From NCBI GenBank assembly GCA_005879255.1, contig VBKY01000346.1, positions 1 to 5,501 of the forward strand: 5,501 nt of DNA, given 5' to 3'. The translations under genes and the position numbers were made by a program. The notes beneath the pieces were generated by a model. The model saw only the letters and a program-made list of their open reading frames with translations. It had not been told where the DNA came from and ran no database searches. The DNA is from Deltaproteobacteria bacterium (GTDB taxonomy: Bacteria > Desulfobacterota_B > Binatia > UBA9968). Positions 1 through 5,474 of the stretch are shown in pieces (position 1 is the stretch's first letter; each line of letters opens with the position of its first letter).

Positions 1-53
1 TGTCGCTGCCCGTTTGCCCGTTCGACGACTTGAATCTTGGTTAGGTATCCCAT
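1..53 (-). CDS. N-terminal fragment of small AbrB/MazE-like protein, probably IS-associated (partial, runs off left edge)
   Basis: An open frame begins with ATG at 53-51 on the minus strand and continues to the window edge, giving 17 codons (MGYLTKIQVVERANGQR). A Shine-Dalgarno-like AAGGGAG sits at 69-63, nine bases before the ATG, which supports a real start. From memory, the pattern 'LTKIQ(V/R)(I/V).R..G.RQ' matches the N-terminus of small AbrB/MazE/SpoVT-fold proteins that precede or accompany transposases in some bacterial insertion sequences; in those the next residues are usually of the type '(W/F)YVNFPAALAQA'. That continuation is outside the window, so the family call is inference. 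If correct, the element extends leftwards and its end lies somewhere in bases 54-140. Alternatively it is a free-standing antitoxin-like regulator. Confidence 0.5.
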   Translation of the reverse strand, partial: MGYLTKIQVVERANGQR

Positions 54-60
54 CCAAAGC

Positions 61-87
61 GTCTCCCTTAATCAGAAATCGGGAGAC
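61..87 (-). promoter_or_regulatory. Leader hairpin sequestering the ribosome binding site of the left-edge gene
   Basis: GTCTCCC at 61-67 and GGGAGAC at 81-87 form a perfect 7-bp inverted repeat around a 13-base loop. In the minus-strand transcript the 3' arm of the stem contains most of the AAGGGAG ribosome binding site (69-63) of the gene starting at 53. A folded leader would therefore hide the site. Hairpins of this kind are known to block translation of transposase mRNAs made by read-through from outside (IS10, IS50). The pairing is directly visible; the regulatory role is inferred. Confidence 0.45.
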
Positions 88-116
88 AACTATATCATAG
101 TTATATAGCTATGCAT
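88..116. promoter_or_regulatory. AT-rich palindromic promoter/operator-like region upstream of the left-edge gene
   Basis: Several overlapping inverted repeats are packed here: AACTAT/ATAGTT (88-93 and 97-102), CTATAT/ATATAG (90-95 and 103-108), the self-complementary ATAGCTAT (105-112) and ATGCAT (111-116). On the minus strand, TATGAT (99-94) is five of six to the -10 consensus and points at the gene starting at 53; no good -35 hexamer is found 16-18 bases upstream. This looks like a promoter with an operator for a dimeric regulator, or the terminal region of a mobile element. I cannot separate these from sequence alone. Confidence 0.3.
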
Positions 117-143
117 AAACGTTTTTATACGATTTTTTCACAG

Positions 144-231
144 CTTCCCCTTTGCAAAAGGGGGAAGTTTCGCTCCAAGACTCTAACCCCTCTTTGGAAA
201 AATTTGGAAAAGAGGGGAAGGGGAGATTTTT
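144..231. repeat. Composite interspersed palindromic repeat (CCCC/GGGG hairpins)
   Basis: Two hairpin units lie side by side. The first pairs CTTCCCC...TTT (144-153) with AAA...GGGGAAG (157-167), with one extra A and one extra G in the right arm. The second pairs CCCCTCTTT (187-195) perfectly with AAAGAGGGG (209-217) and is followed by AAGGGGAGATTTTT. The loop of the second unit contains a tandem 10-base duplication, TTTGGAAAAA (193-202) then TTTGGAAAAG (203-212). Removing one copy restores a compact CCCCTCTTTGGAAAAGAGGGG stem. Conceptual translation gives strings such as 'NPSLEKFGKEGKGRF', which I recognise as a recurrent spurious peptide from a palindromic repeat family common in deltaproteobacteria and relatives. 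The T-run follows the second stem by nine bases, so it is a poor intrinsic terminator. Bases 232-340 show no gene or strong structure beyond a GGGATCCC palindrome. Confidence 0.6.
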
Positions 232-340
232 GGTGGAACGGTGCGGGAATTCTGTCGCGAATTTCTGGGACGGGACACTAGATCACGGGATCCCAATGAC
301 GCGGACTTGGCCCCTCGATGAGCCCAGTATGCGGCCCCAG

Positions 341-1999
341 TCATTCAGCTCGCCCAGAGTGCGTCTTGCCCCATTTAGCGCGCATCGATTTTAAGGTCTC
401 GCCTTCACCGACCTGAACGCGCGTCTGGCGCAAGATTTCCCAAACTTTTTCATGCTCGCTTCGTGCCGCGAGCTCGGCTTCGTGGTTCAGGTTTTCCGGC
501 CATAAGCCCATCAGGTAACCGTGCCAGGGTTCTTGCGGTTGGAGTTTCGGCAAGCCTAGCTCCTCCCAGATTTCTTTAGCGCGAACCATGAATTCTTCCT
601 TCGGTAAGGAAAGGGGAGGAAAGTCGGCTTTCCTCGTCGCATCGATAAGCAAGGATGATTCGGAGTTATCGTAGCGGCTCGATGGATGGGTTGCGACCAT
701 GCCGATCGGCGTAGCGCCGAACGGACGATCGCCGACGATCTTGACGTCTTTGTGCGGTTGCGAGCGGTGCGTGATCGCCCATGTTACCGCTATGGGATCT
801 TTGACGTTGATATCTTCGTCGACGGCGACAATCATTTTTCCTACACGGTCACCGTAGTCCAATACCGCTTGCATCACACCCCATGGATCTTCGTCGTTGC
901 GTTTTTTAAGACTCACGGCGACATAGGGACGCATATTTACTAGCGGCTCGATCATGTGCACTTCCCTGACGCAGTCGAAGCCTTTACTGATGATGAATCG
1001 TTTGACCAGCGTCGCCATGCCCATCGCTTTGATCTTGGAGCTTTCGCTGGGCGTAACTTGACTTATGATCGACACCCAGATCGGGTTCTTGCGATGAGTA
1101 ACGCATTTGAGCTCGAACATCGTGCTCAAGGTGCGCGGGTCGACGTAACCCATGGACTCGCCGTAGGGCCCTTCCTCTTCCATATAATTGGTTGGAATGA
1201 TCCCTTCGAGCACGATCTCCGAGGTCGCGGGCACTTCGAGATCGACGGTCTGGCACTTCACGAGTTTCACGGGCGCGCCCATCAAGCCGCCGGCGAGCGC
1301 GAGCTCGTCAATCTCCGGCGGCACTTTTTGGGTTGCGCAGTAGGACACAGCGGGAATCGTGCCGACGACAATCGCGACTTCCAATGGTTTGCCCAACTTG
1401 CGGCATTTTTCCCAATGAGTCGACAGATCCTGCGGCGTGCCCGACATGAGACCGGTCGTGGTCGGGCCTTTGATCAAGCCTCGATAATTACCGACGTTGC
1501 GTCTGCCGGTTTCCGGATCTTTGGTTATCCAGTGTCCGGCGGTAATGTACGGTCCATTGTCGAATCCGGGCGTCGACATCGGAACGGCGAACTCCATCAA
1601 GCCGCCGTGCGCGAGCAATTGATCGCCCTTATGGATTTCCTCCTGACACGAGCCGGAACCGACAATCACCGGATCGACTAAATGATCCATGGCGTAGATC
1701 CATCGATCGGCAACTTCGTCGGGTTGGCATTTAAGACCCAAGCAATAGATCGCCTCCGATCCCGAAAGACCGCCGACGAGAACTTGGCAATGGTATTTGC
1801 GCTTCTTGCCGTCGGTGACGTTGTCGAACAAAAATCCGCGCCGTCCCTCTTCGGGTATGCCGCCTCTGAACTGCCAACGGACCAGCGGTTGTAACTCGCT
1901 GTCTTTGTTGATTTCACGGTGAATGCGATACAATTTGCCGTGTTCATCCAATGCGGCGATAAACTCACGCAAATCCTCATAGGGCTTGGCGAAATTCAT
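341..1999 (-). CDS. UbiD-family prenylated-FMN-dependent (de)carboxylase
   Basis: Encodes a complete 552-residue cytoplasmic enzyme of the UbiD family, which reversibly (de)carboxylates aromatic or alpha,beta-unsaturated acids using prenylated FMN, a divalent metal (Mn) and K+. The catalytic set is visible: N168 and R173 in NVGNYR, and E276 and E281 in EEGPYGE, equivalent to N168, R173, E277 and E282 of Aspergillus niger FDC1. E232 in IDELALAGG matches the metal-ligand E233. VPATSEIVLEG (256-266) and WAITHRSQPHKD (407-418) are family hallmarks. At the third metal-ligand position, His191 of FDC1, this protein has D191 in PQDLSTHW. It is about 50 residues longer than FDC1 or E. coli UbiD because of a C-terminal tail (about 460-552, with PWHGYLMGLWPE) of a type I recall from a non-ubiquinone subclade. 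The start is bounded by an in-frame TAG five codons upstream; no clear ribosome binding site is seen. No ubiX or ubiquinone gene is adjacent, so the substrate is unknown and the symbol ubiD is not assigned. Confidence 0.93.
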   Translation of the reverse strand: MNFAKPYEDLREFIAALDEHGKLYRIHREINKDSELQPLVRWQFRGGIPEEGRRGFLFDNVTDGKKRKYHCQVLVGGLSGSEAIYCLGLKCQPDEVADRWIYAMDHLVDPVIVGSGSCQEEIHKGDQLLAHGGLMEFAVPMSTPGFDNGPYITAGHWITKDPETGRRNVGNYRGLIKGPTTTGLMSGTPQDLSTHWEKCRKLGKPLEVAIVVGTIPAVSYCATQKVPPEIDELALAGGLMGAPVKLVKCQTVDLEVPATSEIVLEGIIPTNYMEEEGPYGESMGYVDPRTLSTMFELKCVTHRKNPIWVSIISQVTPSESSKIKAMGMATLVKRFIISKGFDCVREVHMIEPLVNMRPYVAVSLKKRNDEDPWGVMQAVLDYGDRVGKMIVAVDEDINVKDPIAVTWAITHRSQPHKDVKIVGDRPFGATPIGMVATHPSSRYDNSESSLLIDATRKADFPPLSLPKEEFMVRAKEIWEELGLPKLQPQEPWHGYLMGLWPENLNHEAELAARSEHEKVWEILRQTRVQVGEGETLKSMRAKWGKTHSGRAE

Positions 2000-2007
2000 A
2001 GGACTTT

Positions 2008-2036
2008 TGTCTATGCTTTTTTTTCCGGGTTATCAA
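2008..2036 (-). promoter_or_regulatory. Candidate sigma-70 promoter of the UbiD-family gene
   Basis: On the minus strand TTGATA (2036-2031, five of six to the -35 consensus) is followed after 17 bases, including an A8 run, by TAGACA (2013-2008, only three of six to the -10 consensus). Transcription would begin near 2001, only a base or two before the ATG at 1999. The resulting mRNA would be almost leaderless, which fits the missing ribosome binding site. The -10 is weak, so the assignment is tentative. Confidence 0.3.
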
Positions 2037-2056
2037 GCCGGAGAGCGTAATTTCAC

Positions 2057-2084
2057 TTGCAAAAACGTGAATGTTCCGTAAGAT
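2057..2084 (+). promoter_or_regulatory. Candidate promoter of cysS
   Basis: TTGCAA (2057-2062, four of six) and TAAGAT (2079-2084, four of six) are separated by 16 bases upstream of the cysS ATG at 2100. The predicted transcription start would be near 2091, leaving a leader of about nine bases. No purine-rich ribosome binding site precedes the ATG. No T-box-like leader, which some bacteria use to control cysS, fits in this 100-base interval. Confidence 0.3.
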
Positions 2085-2099
2085 TGAGCCTTCATCGAC

Positions 2100-3503
2100 A
2101 TGTCGTTAAGAATCTTCAATACGTTAACTGGAACGAAAGAAATTTTTGTTCCGCTGACGCCGGGACAGGTGCGTCTGTACGTTTGCGGCGTGACGGTTTA
2201 CGATTCGGCACACATCGGACACGCGCGCTCTCTCGCGACTTTCGACGTGATCTATCGTTACCTCAAGTTTTCCGGCTACGACGTCAAATTCGTGCGCAAT
2301 TTTACCGATGTGGATGATAAGATTATCAACAAGGCCAACGAGGAAAAGGTCAGCTGCGAAGTCATCACCAATCGCTACATCGAAGAATATTATCGTGACA
2401 GCGAAACTTTGGGGTTGTTACGTCCGACCGAGGAGCCGAGAGCAACATCGCATATCCCGGAAATCATCGCGCTCATCGAACGGCTCGAAAATAAAGGTCT
2501 CGCCTATTCAATCGGCGGTGACGTATACTACGAAGTGAACCGCTTTAAAGACTACGGCAAATTATCTGGCAAGAAGATCGCCGAACTCGAGGCGGGCGCG
2601 AGAGTGGAGGTCGACGAGCGCAAGAAGTCTCCTTTGGATTTCGCGCTGTGGAAATCGAGCAAGCCGGGCGAACCCACTTGGGATAGCCCATGGGGTCCCG
2701 GTAGGCCGGGTTGGCACATCGAATGTTCGGCAATGAGCACCAAGTATCTCGGACAGCCGTTTGACATCCACGGCGGCGGCACTGATTTGATGTTTCCGCA
2801 CCACGAGAACGAAATTGCCCAATCGGAAGCAGCCTTCGATTGTCCGTTTGCGCGTTATTGGATCCATAACGGCCTGCTCACCGTAAATAGTGAGAAGATG
2901 TCCAAGTCGTTGGGCAACTACTTTACAGTCCGGGAGATTCTGGAAGGACAAGACGCCGCTGCATTGCGCCAGTGGTTCCTCGGCAGCCAGTATCGCAGTC
3001 CGATGGATTTCTCCAGGGAAGGATTGGAAGAAGCAGGAAAAGCAACCGATCGCATTTACGAAACCCTCGATCGGGTAAACCAATCGCTCAAAGGACAGGC
3101 ACAAGCCGTAGCAGATTCAGCGCTGATGGATTCTTTCCGCCACGAGATGGATGACGATTTCAACACGCCGCGCGCGCTGGCGTTGATTTTTGACGAAGTG
3201 CGCGCGCTCAATCGGTTGCTTGACGACAAAAAGTTGAAAGGGATTGAGTCAAGAGGCGCTGCGCTGCGCATGATGTGCGATACGCTCGGGCTGCTTCACG
3301 AAGGATATTTTGATCGGAAGAAAGAGCGTTGGCTCAGAAAAGCGCCGATCTCGCGGGAAGAGATCGAAAGCAGAATTGCCGAGCGCGATGATGCGAGAAA
3401 AGCAAAGGAATGGGAAAAGGCGGATCGCATCCGTGACCAACTCCAGAAGGAAGGGATAGTGATTGAAGATACGCCCGGAGGAACCCTATGGAAGGTGAAG
3501 TAA
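2100..3503 (+). CDS. cysS: Cysteinyl-tRNA synthetase
   Basis: Encodes a complete 467-residue class I cysteinyl-tRNA synthetase, which charges tRNA-Cys with cysteine in the cytoplasm; this is close to the 461 residues of the E. coli enzyme. The catalytic fold carries the HIGH motif at 38-41 (AHIGHARS) and the KMSKS motif at 266-270. All four zinc ligands that select cysteine are present: C29, C209 in WHIECSAM, H234 and E238 in HHENE. The helical DALR-type domain spans about 345-405, and the C-terminal anticodon-contacting segment ends in a GGTLWK-type motif. The start is at 2100; no Shine-Dalgarno sequence precedes it. The stop at 3501-3503 lies inside the next gene, which begins at 3488, so the two are probably co-transcribed and translationally coupled. 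It is divergent from the UbiD-family gene. Nothing suggests truncation or loss of activity. Confidence 0.98.
   Translation: MSLRIFNTLTGTKEIFVPLTPGQVRLYVCGVTVYDSAHIGHARSLATFDVIYRYLKFSGYDVKFVRNFTDVDDKIINKANEEKVSCEVITNRYIEEYYRDSETLGLLRPTEEPRATSHIPEIIALIERLENKGLAYSIGGDVYYEVNRFKDYGKLSGKKIAELEAGARVEVDERKKSPLDFALWKSSKPGEPTWDSPWGPGRPGWHIECSAMSTKYLGQPFDIHGGGTDLMFPHHENEIAQSEAAFDCPFARYWIHNGLLTVNSEKMSKSLGNYFTVREILEGQDAAALRQWFLGSQYRSPMDFSREGLEEAGKATDRIYETLDRVNQSLKGQAQAVADSALMDSFRHEMDDDFNTPRALALIFDEVRALNRLLDDKKLKGIESRGAALRMMCDTLGLLHEGYFDRKKERWLRKAPISREEIESRIAERDDARKAKEWEKADRIRDQLQKEGIVIEDTPGGTLWKVK
3477..3481 (+). promoter_or_regulatory. Ribosome binding site of the LysM protein gene, inside cysS
   Basis: GGAGG lies six bases before the ATG at 3488 and is the strongest Shine-Dalgarno sequence in the window. 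It is embedded in the codons for the last residues of cysS (the GGT of GGTLWK). It favours 3488 over the in-frame ATG at 3509, which has only AAGGA two bases upstream, too close to work well. Confidence 0.65.
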
Positions 3504-5335
3504 GGATCATGCGGCTTTACCATCACCTTTTATTTATCGGCGCCGGCCTCATCGTGTTCTGCGCGCCCGCACTCGGCCGTGCGCAGGCGGCGGCGCCCTC
3601 GGCTCCGGCCGGCGGTCAGGCGGAGCTGAACCTGCGTAGGTCGGTCAACACGCGTGAATTTCGCGGCCAAGAGGTTCAAGGTGAAGAGCGCCAAATAGGT
3701 CCCGGCGATTCTCTGTGGCGGATCTTGGTGGAGGAGAAGGGCCTATCGGGGAAAAAATTTCGCAGCTATCTCGTGGTGATTCGAGGATTGAATCCTCAGG
3801 TAAAAAACCTTGACGTACTGCGCGTCGGGGACAAAATCTTCATTCCGCTCCGCGCCGATCAATTGCTCGAAGGCGGTCCTTCGACCGAAGTTGCCGTCTC
3901 CGAGAAGACGCAACCTGGTGCCGGAGTGACCACCAGCTACCGCGTGAAAGCGGGCGAACATCTCTATCAAATTTTACGGGAACAGCTGAAAGTCACCGAT
4001 GACCGTAAAGTCGCGCAGTATTACGCGCTGGTAAAAGACCTCAATCCTGAGCGCAAAACCTGGGACACTCTTTTAGAAGGCGAGATCCTGCGATTACCCA
4101 CGGTGGGCCGCGGCCAAGAGATCACAGCGAGGGCAGCGCCGCCGGCTGTAGAAACCAAACCGGCGCCGGCACCGCGGGCCGGCGCCGAACCTAAGCCCCC
4201 GCCGGAAGCGACAGCGAGCGCGGCGCCGAAAGCAGCTCTCGGGCCACAGGACCGGCGTCAAACTCTTCGGGCGCCGGCGAAAGATAACATGGCGTTGTTC
4301 GCTACGGTTGTGGAAGCGATGGGCGGTCAAATGCAGCAAAGCGGTGAAGAAGTCGTCGTCGTAAAGGACGCTACCGTCCGTTTCGACAAGAGCACCTACC
4401 CAGTGATCTACAATCCCACGTTGGGACAAAAAGTGGTCATTGACCCGGATGACAAGATCCCGGCTTCGCTTAGAACGAAATTGAGCGACCCATCCGTTGG
4501 GACACAAGTTTTGCCGATGGCCAACGGAGTATCGATACAAGAGGCGGTAAGTCAGTTGCTCGCGCGACTGGGTTATCAATCGTTGCCTACGGACCGGCCG
4601 GTCATCGTACATGATGAAGGAGTTGCCTTCGAAGCCAAGGGCAACTGGATCGCTTTGGCTCCGGAGCAAAGTAATAGAACCCAGGAAATCGTTGTTATCA
4701 ACCTCACCGATGAGCCGAGCGAAATCCCGGAATATTTAAAATCTCAACTCGTTAAAAAAGGACTGCATTTGCGCGACGTGGCGCTATCGTCATCGGCCCG
4801 GGGACAAAAGCCGCCTGAAGCGGCGAAGCCGCCCAAAGATGTTGCAGCGCAGGTGAAAAATTGGCCACGGGACAAAGGGGAAATGGTCGACTCGTTGCTT
4901 TTGTCGTTTGGCATATCGTTCGGCGTGGCCGAGACTCTATCAGTTGAGCTGCGCGACGGGCTCAGAGTAGATACGCGCACCGACCGGGTATTTGAGCAGA
5001 ATGGTAAACGCACTGCGCTATTCTTTCAACGCACCGATCCGGAAATTAAACAGGCGTTGCAGGAGAAGCAAGGCGTGCGCACCGTAGAACTCGATATCAG
5101 TTCATTGTCGTCCCGCGAGCTTATCGACAAGGTGTTGACGATGCTGGGTCATCAAGCCTCCTACCGGGAGCATCGCTTTGCCGCGACCAACGGCTCAGCG
5201 CAGGACAGGCTCACCGTTACGGCTTGGGGTTTCCATTTACCCGCGCGCGCGATGTTCGTGACGGACCGTCAAATCCCCGCATCACTTTACCGGTTCTTTT
5301 TTGAAAAAGGCTTGGAGATTGTCTATTTTCAATAG
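3488..5335 (+). CDS. Secreted two-LysM protein with four-repeat C-terminal region of unknown function
   Basis: Encodes a 615-residue exported protein. Residues 14-34 form a hydrophobic signal segment (LLFIGAGLIVFCAPALG) ending in AQA, a likely signal peptidase I site near residue 34; no lipobox is present. Two LysM-like domains follow, at about 69-121 (GPGDSLWRIL...LRVGDKIFIPL) and 150-205 (YRVKAGEHLYQIL...LLEGEILRLP). They keep the xxGDSLWxI, (L/D)LNP and GxxxxLP signatures of peptidoglycan-binding LysM. A Pro/Ala-rich linker covers about 214-265. Residues 268-615 match no family I recognise, but appear to be four degenerate copies of one unit. No catalytic peptidase or amidase motif is seen. 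The periplasmic, wall-binding location is inferred from LysM plus the signal peptide. The start at 3488 is chosen for its strong GGAGG; starting at M8 (3509) would give a more typical, less acidic signal n-region, so it remains possible. The gene overlaps cysS by 16 bases and ends 17 bases before a tRNA. Confidence 0.92.
   Translation: MEGEVRIMRLYHHLLFIGAGLIVFCAPALGRAQAAAPSAPAGGQAELNLRRSVNTREFRGQEVQGEERQIGPGDSLWRILVEEKGLSGKKFRSYLVVIRGLNPQVKNLDVLRVGDKIFIPLRADQLLEGGPSTEVAVSEKTQPGAGVTTSYRVKAGEHLYQILREQLKVTDDRKVAQYYALVKDLNPERKTWDTLLEGEILRLPTVGRGQEITARAAPPAVETKPAPAPRAGAEPKPPPEATASAAPKAALGPQDRRQTLRAPAKDNMALFATVVEAMGGQMQQSGEEVVVVKDATVRFDKSTYPVIYNPTLGQKVVIDPDDKIPASLRTKLSDPSVGTQVLPMANGVSIQEAVSQLLARLGYQSLPTDRPVIVHDEGVAFEAKGNWIALAPEQSNRTQEIVVINLTDEPSEIPEYLKSQLVKKGLHLRDVALSSSARGQKPPEAAKPPKDVAAQVKNWPRDKGEMVDSLLLSFGISFGVAETLSVELRDGLRVDTRTDRVFEQNGKRTALFFQRTDPEIKQALQEKQGVRTVELDISSLSSRELIDKVLTMLGHQASYREHRFAATNGSAQDRLTVTAWGFHLPARAMFVTDRQIPASLYRFFFEKGLEIVYFQ
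4289..5332 (+). repeat. Four degenerate protein-level repeats in the LysM protein C-terminal region
   Basis: By eye, protein residues 268-343, 349-432, 463-536 and 541-614 share one layout. Each has an amphipathic helix ending in a leucine/glycine turn (VVEAMGGQ, LLARLGYQ, LLLSFGIS, VLTMLGHQ), then a strand like (G)(L/V)xF/V, then a hydrophobic strand, then D-x-x-IP-x-x-L and a second helix, ending in a G(L/V)-plus-strand (KGLHLRDV, QGVRTVEL, KGLEIVYF). IPASL occurs exactly at 324-328 and 596-600; the second copy has IPEYL at 413-417 and the third has DPEIKQAL at 517-524. Identity between copies is low, so this is an ancient duplication, not a recent DNA repeat. Confidence 0.5.
5301..5329 (+). 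promoter_or_regulatory. Candidate tRNA-Arg promoter within the 3' end of the LysM gene
   Basis: TTGAAA (5301-5306, five of six to the -35 consensus) and TATTTT (5324-5329, four of six to the -10 consensus) are spaced by exactly 17 bases. Transcription would start near 5336, about 17 bases before the mature tRNA 5' end. This is the best-spaced promoter in the window and would let the tRNA be made independently of the upstream operon. Confidence 0.5.
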
Positions 5336-5352
5336 CGAACGCGTTCTCGTAA

Positions 5353-5429
5353 GCGCCTGTAGCTCAACTGGACAGAGCATCAGACTTCGGATCTGAGGGT
5401 TGGGGGTTCGAATCCCTCCAGGCGCGCCA
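5353..5429 (+). tRNA. tRNA-Arg(UCG), reads CGA
   Basis: A full 77-base cloverleaf with encoded CCA. The acceptor stem is GCGCCTG (5353-5359) with CAGGCGC (5419-5425), discriminator G5426 and CCA 5427-5429. The D stem is GCTC/GAGC around AACTGGACA, with the A20 typical of arginine identity. The anticodon stem is TCAGA (5380-5384) with TCTGA (5392-5396) around the loop CTTCGGA, giving anticodon TCG at 5387-5389. The T stem GGGGG/CCCTC has one G-U pair around TTCGAAT. All stems otherwise pair perfectly. It lies 17 bases after the LysM stop codon. No intrinsic terminator is visible in the 72 bases that follow. Confidence 0.97.
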
Positions 5430-5474
5430 GCTTCCGTTCATCTTAAACTTCTCTTCTCACAAGCCGATCGATTA

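Noticed and set aside
187..231. Intrinsic terminator (GC stem followed by TTTTT)
   Set aside because: The T-run starts nine bases after the stem and on the plus strand no gene ends there; for the UbiD gene on the minus strand no T-run follows the stem.
152..394. 80-codon plus-strand open frame
   Set aside because: It is a translation of the palindromic repeat followed by antisense to the UbiD 3' end; its peptide is the usual spurious product of such repeats and it lacks a ribosome binding site.
956..1681. 241-codon plus-strand open frame opposite the UbiD-family gene
   Set aside because: It lies wholly antisense to a well-supported enzyme, is rich in His/Arg/Asp as expected of a shadow frame, and resembles no family.
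2024..2042. TCCGG/CCGGA hairpin next to a T8 run as a terminator
   Set aside because: The T-run precedes the hairpin on the plus strand and reads as A8 after it on the minus strand, so it cannot act as an intrinsic terminator in either direction.
2562..3104. 180-codon minus-strand open frame opposite cysS
   Set aside because: Antisense to conserved cysS catalytic and zinc-binding sequence; a shadow frame.
3488..3590. Lipoprotein signal with Cys25 of the LysM protein
   Set aside because: The residues before the Cys (IVF) do not fit the L-(A/S)-(G/A)-C lipobox; an ordinary signal peptide with AQA cleavage fits better.
4094..4669. 191-codon minus-strand open frame opposite the LysM gene
   Set aside because: Its Arg-rich end mirrors the Pro/Ala-rich linker on the other strand; no ribosome site or recognisable domain.
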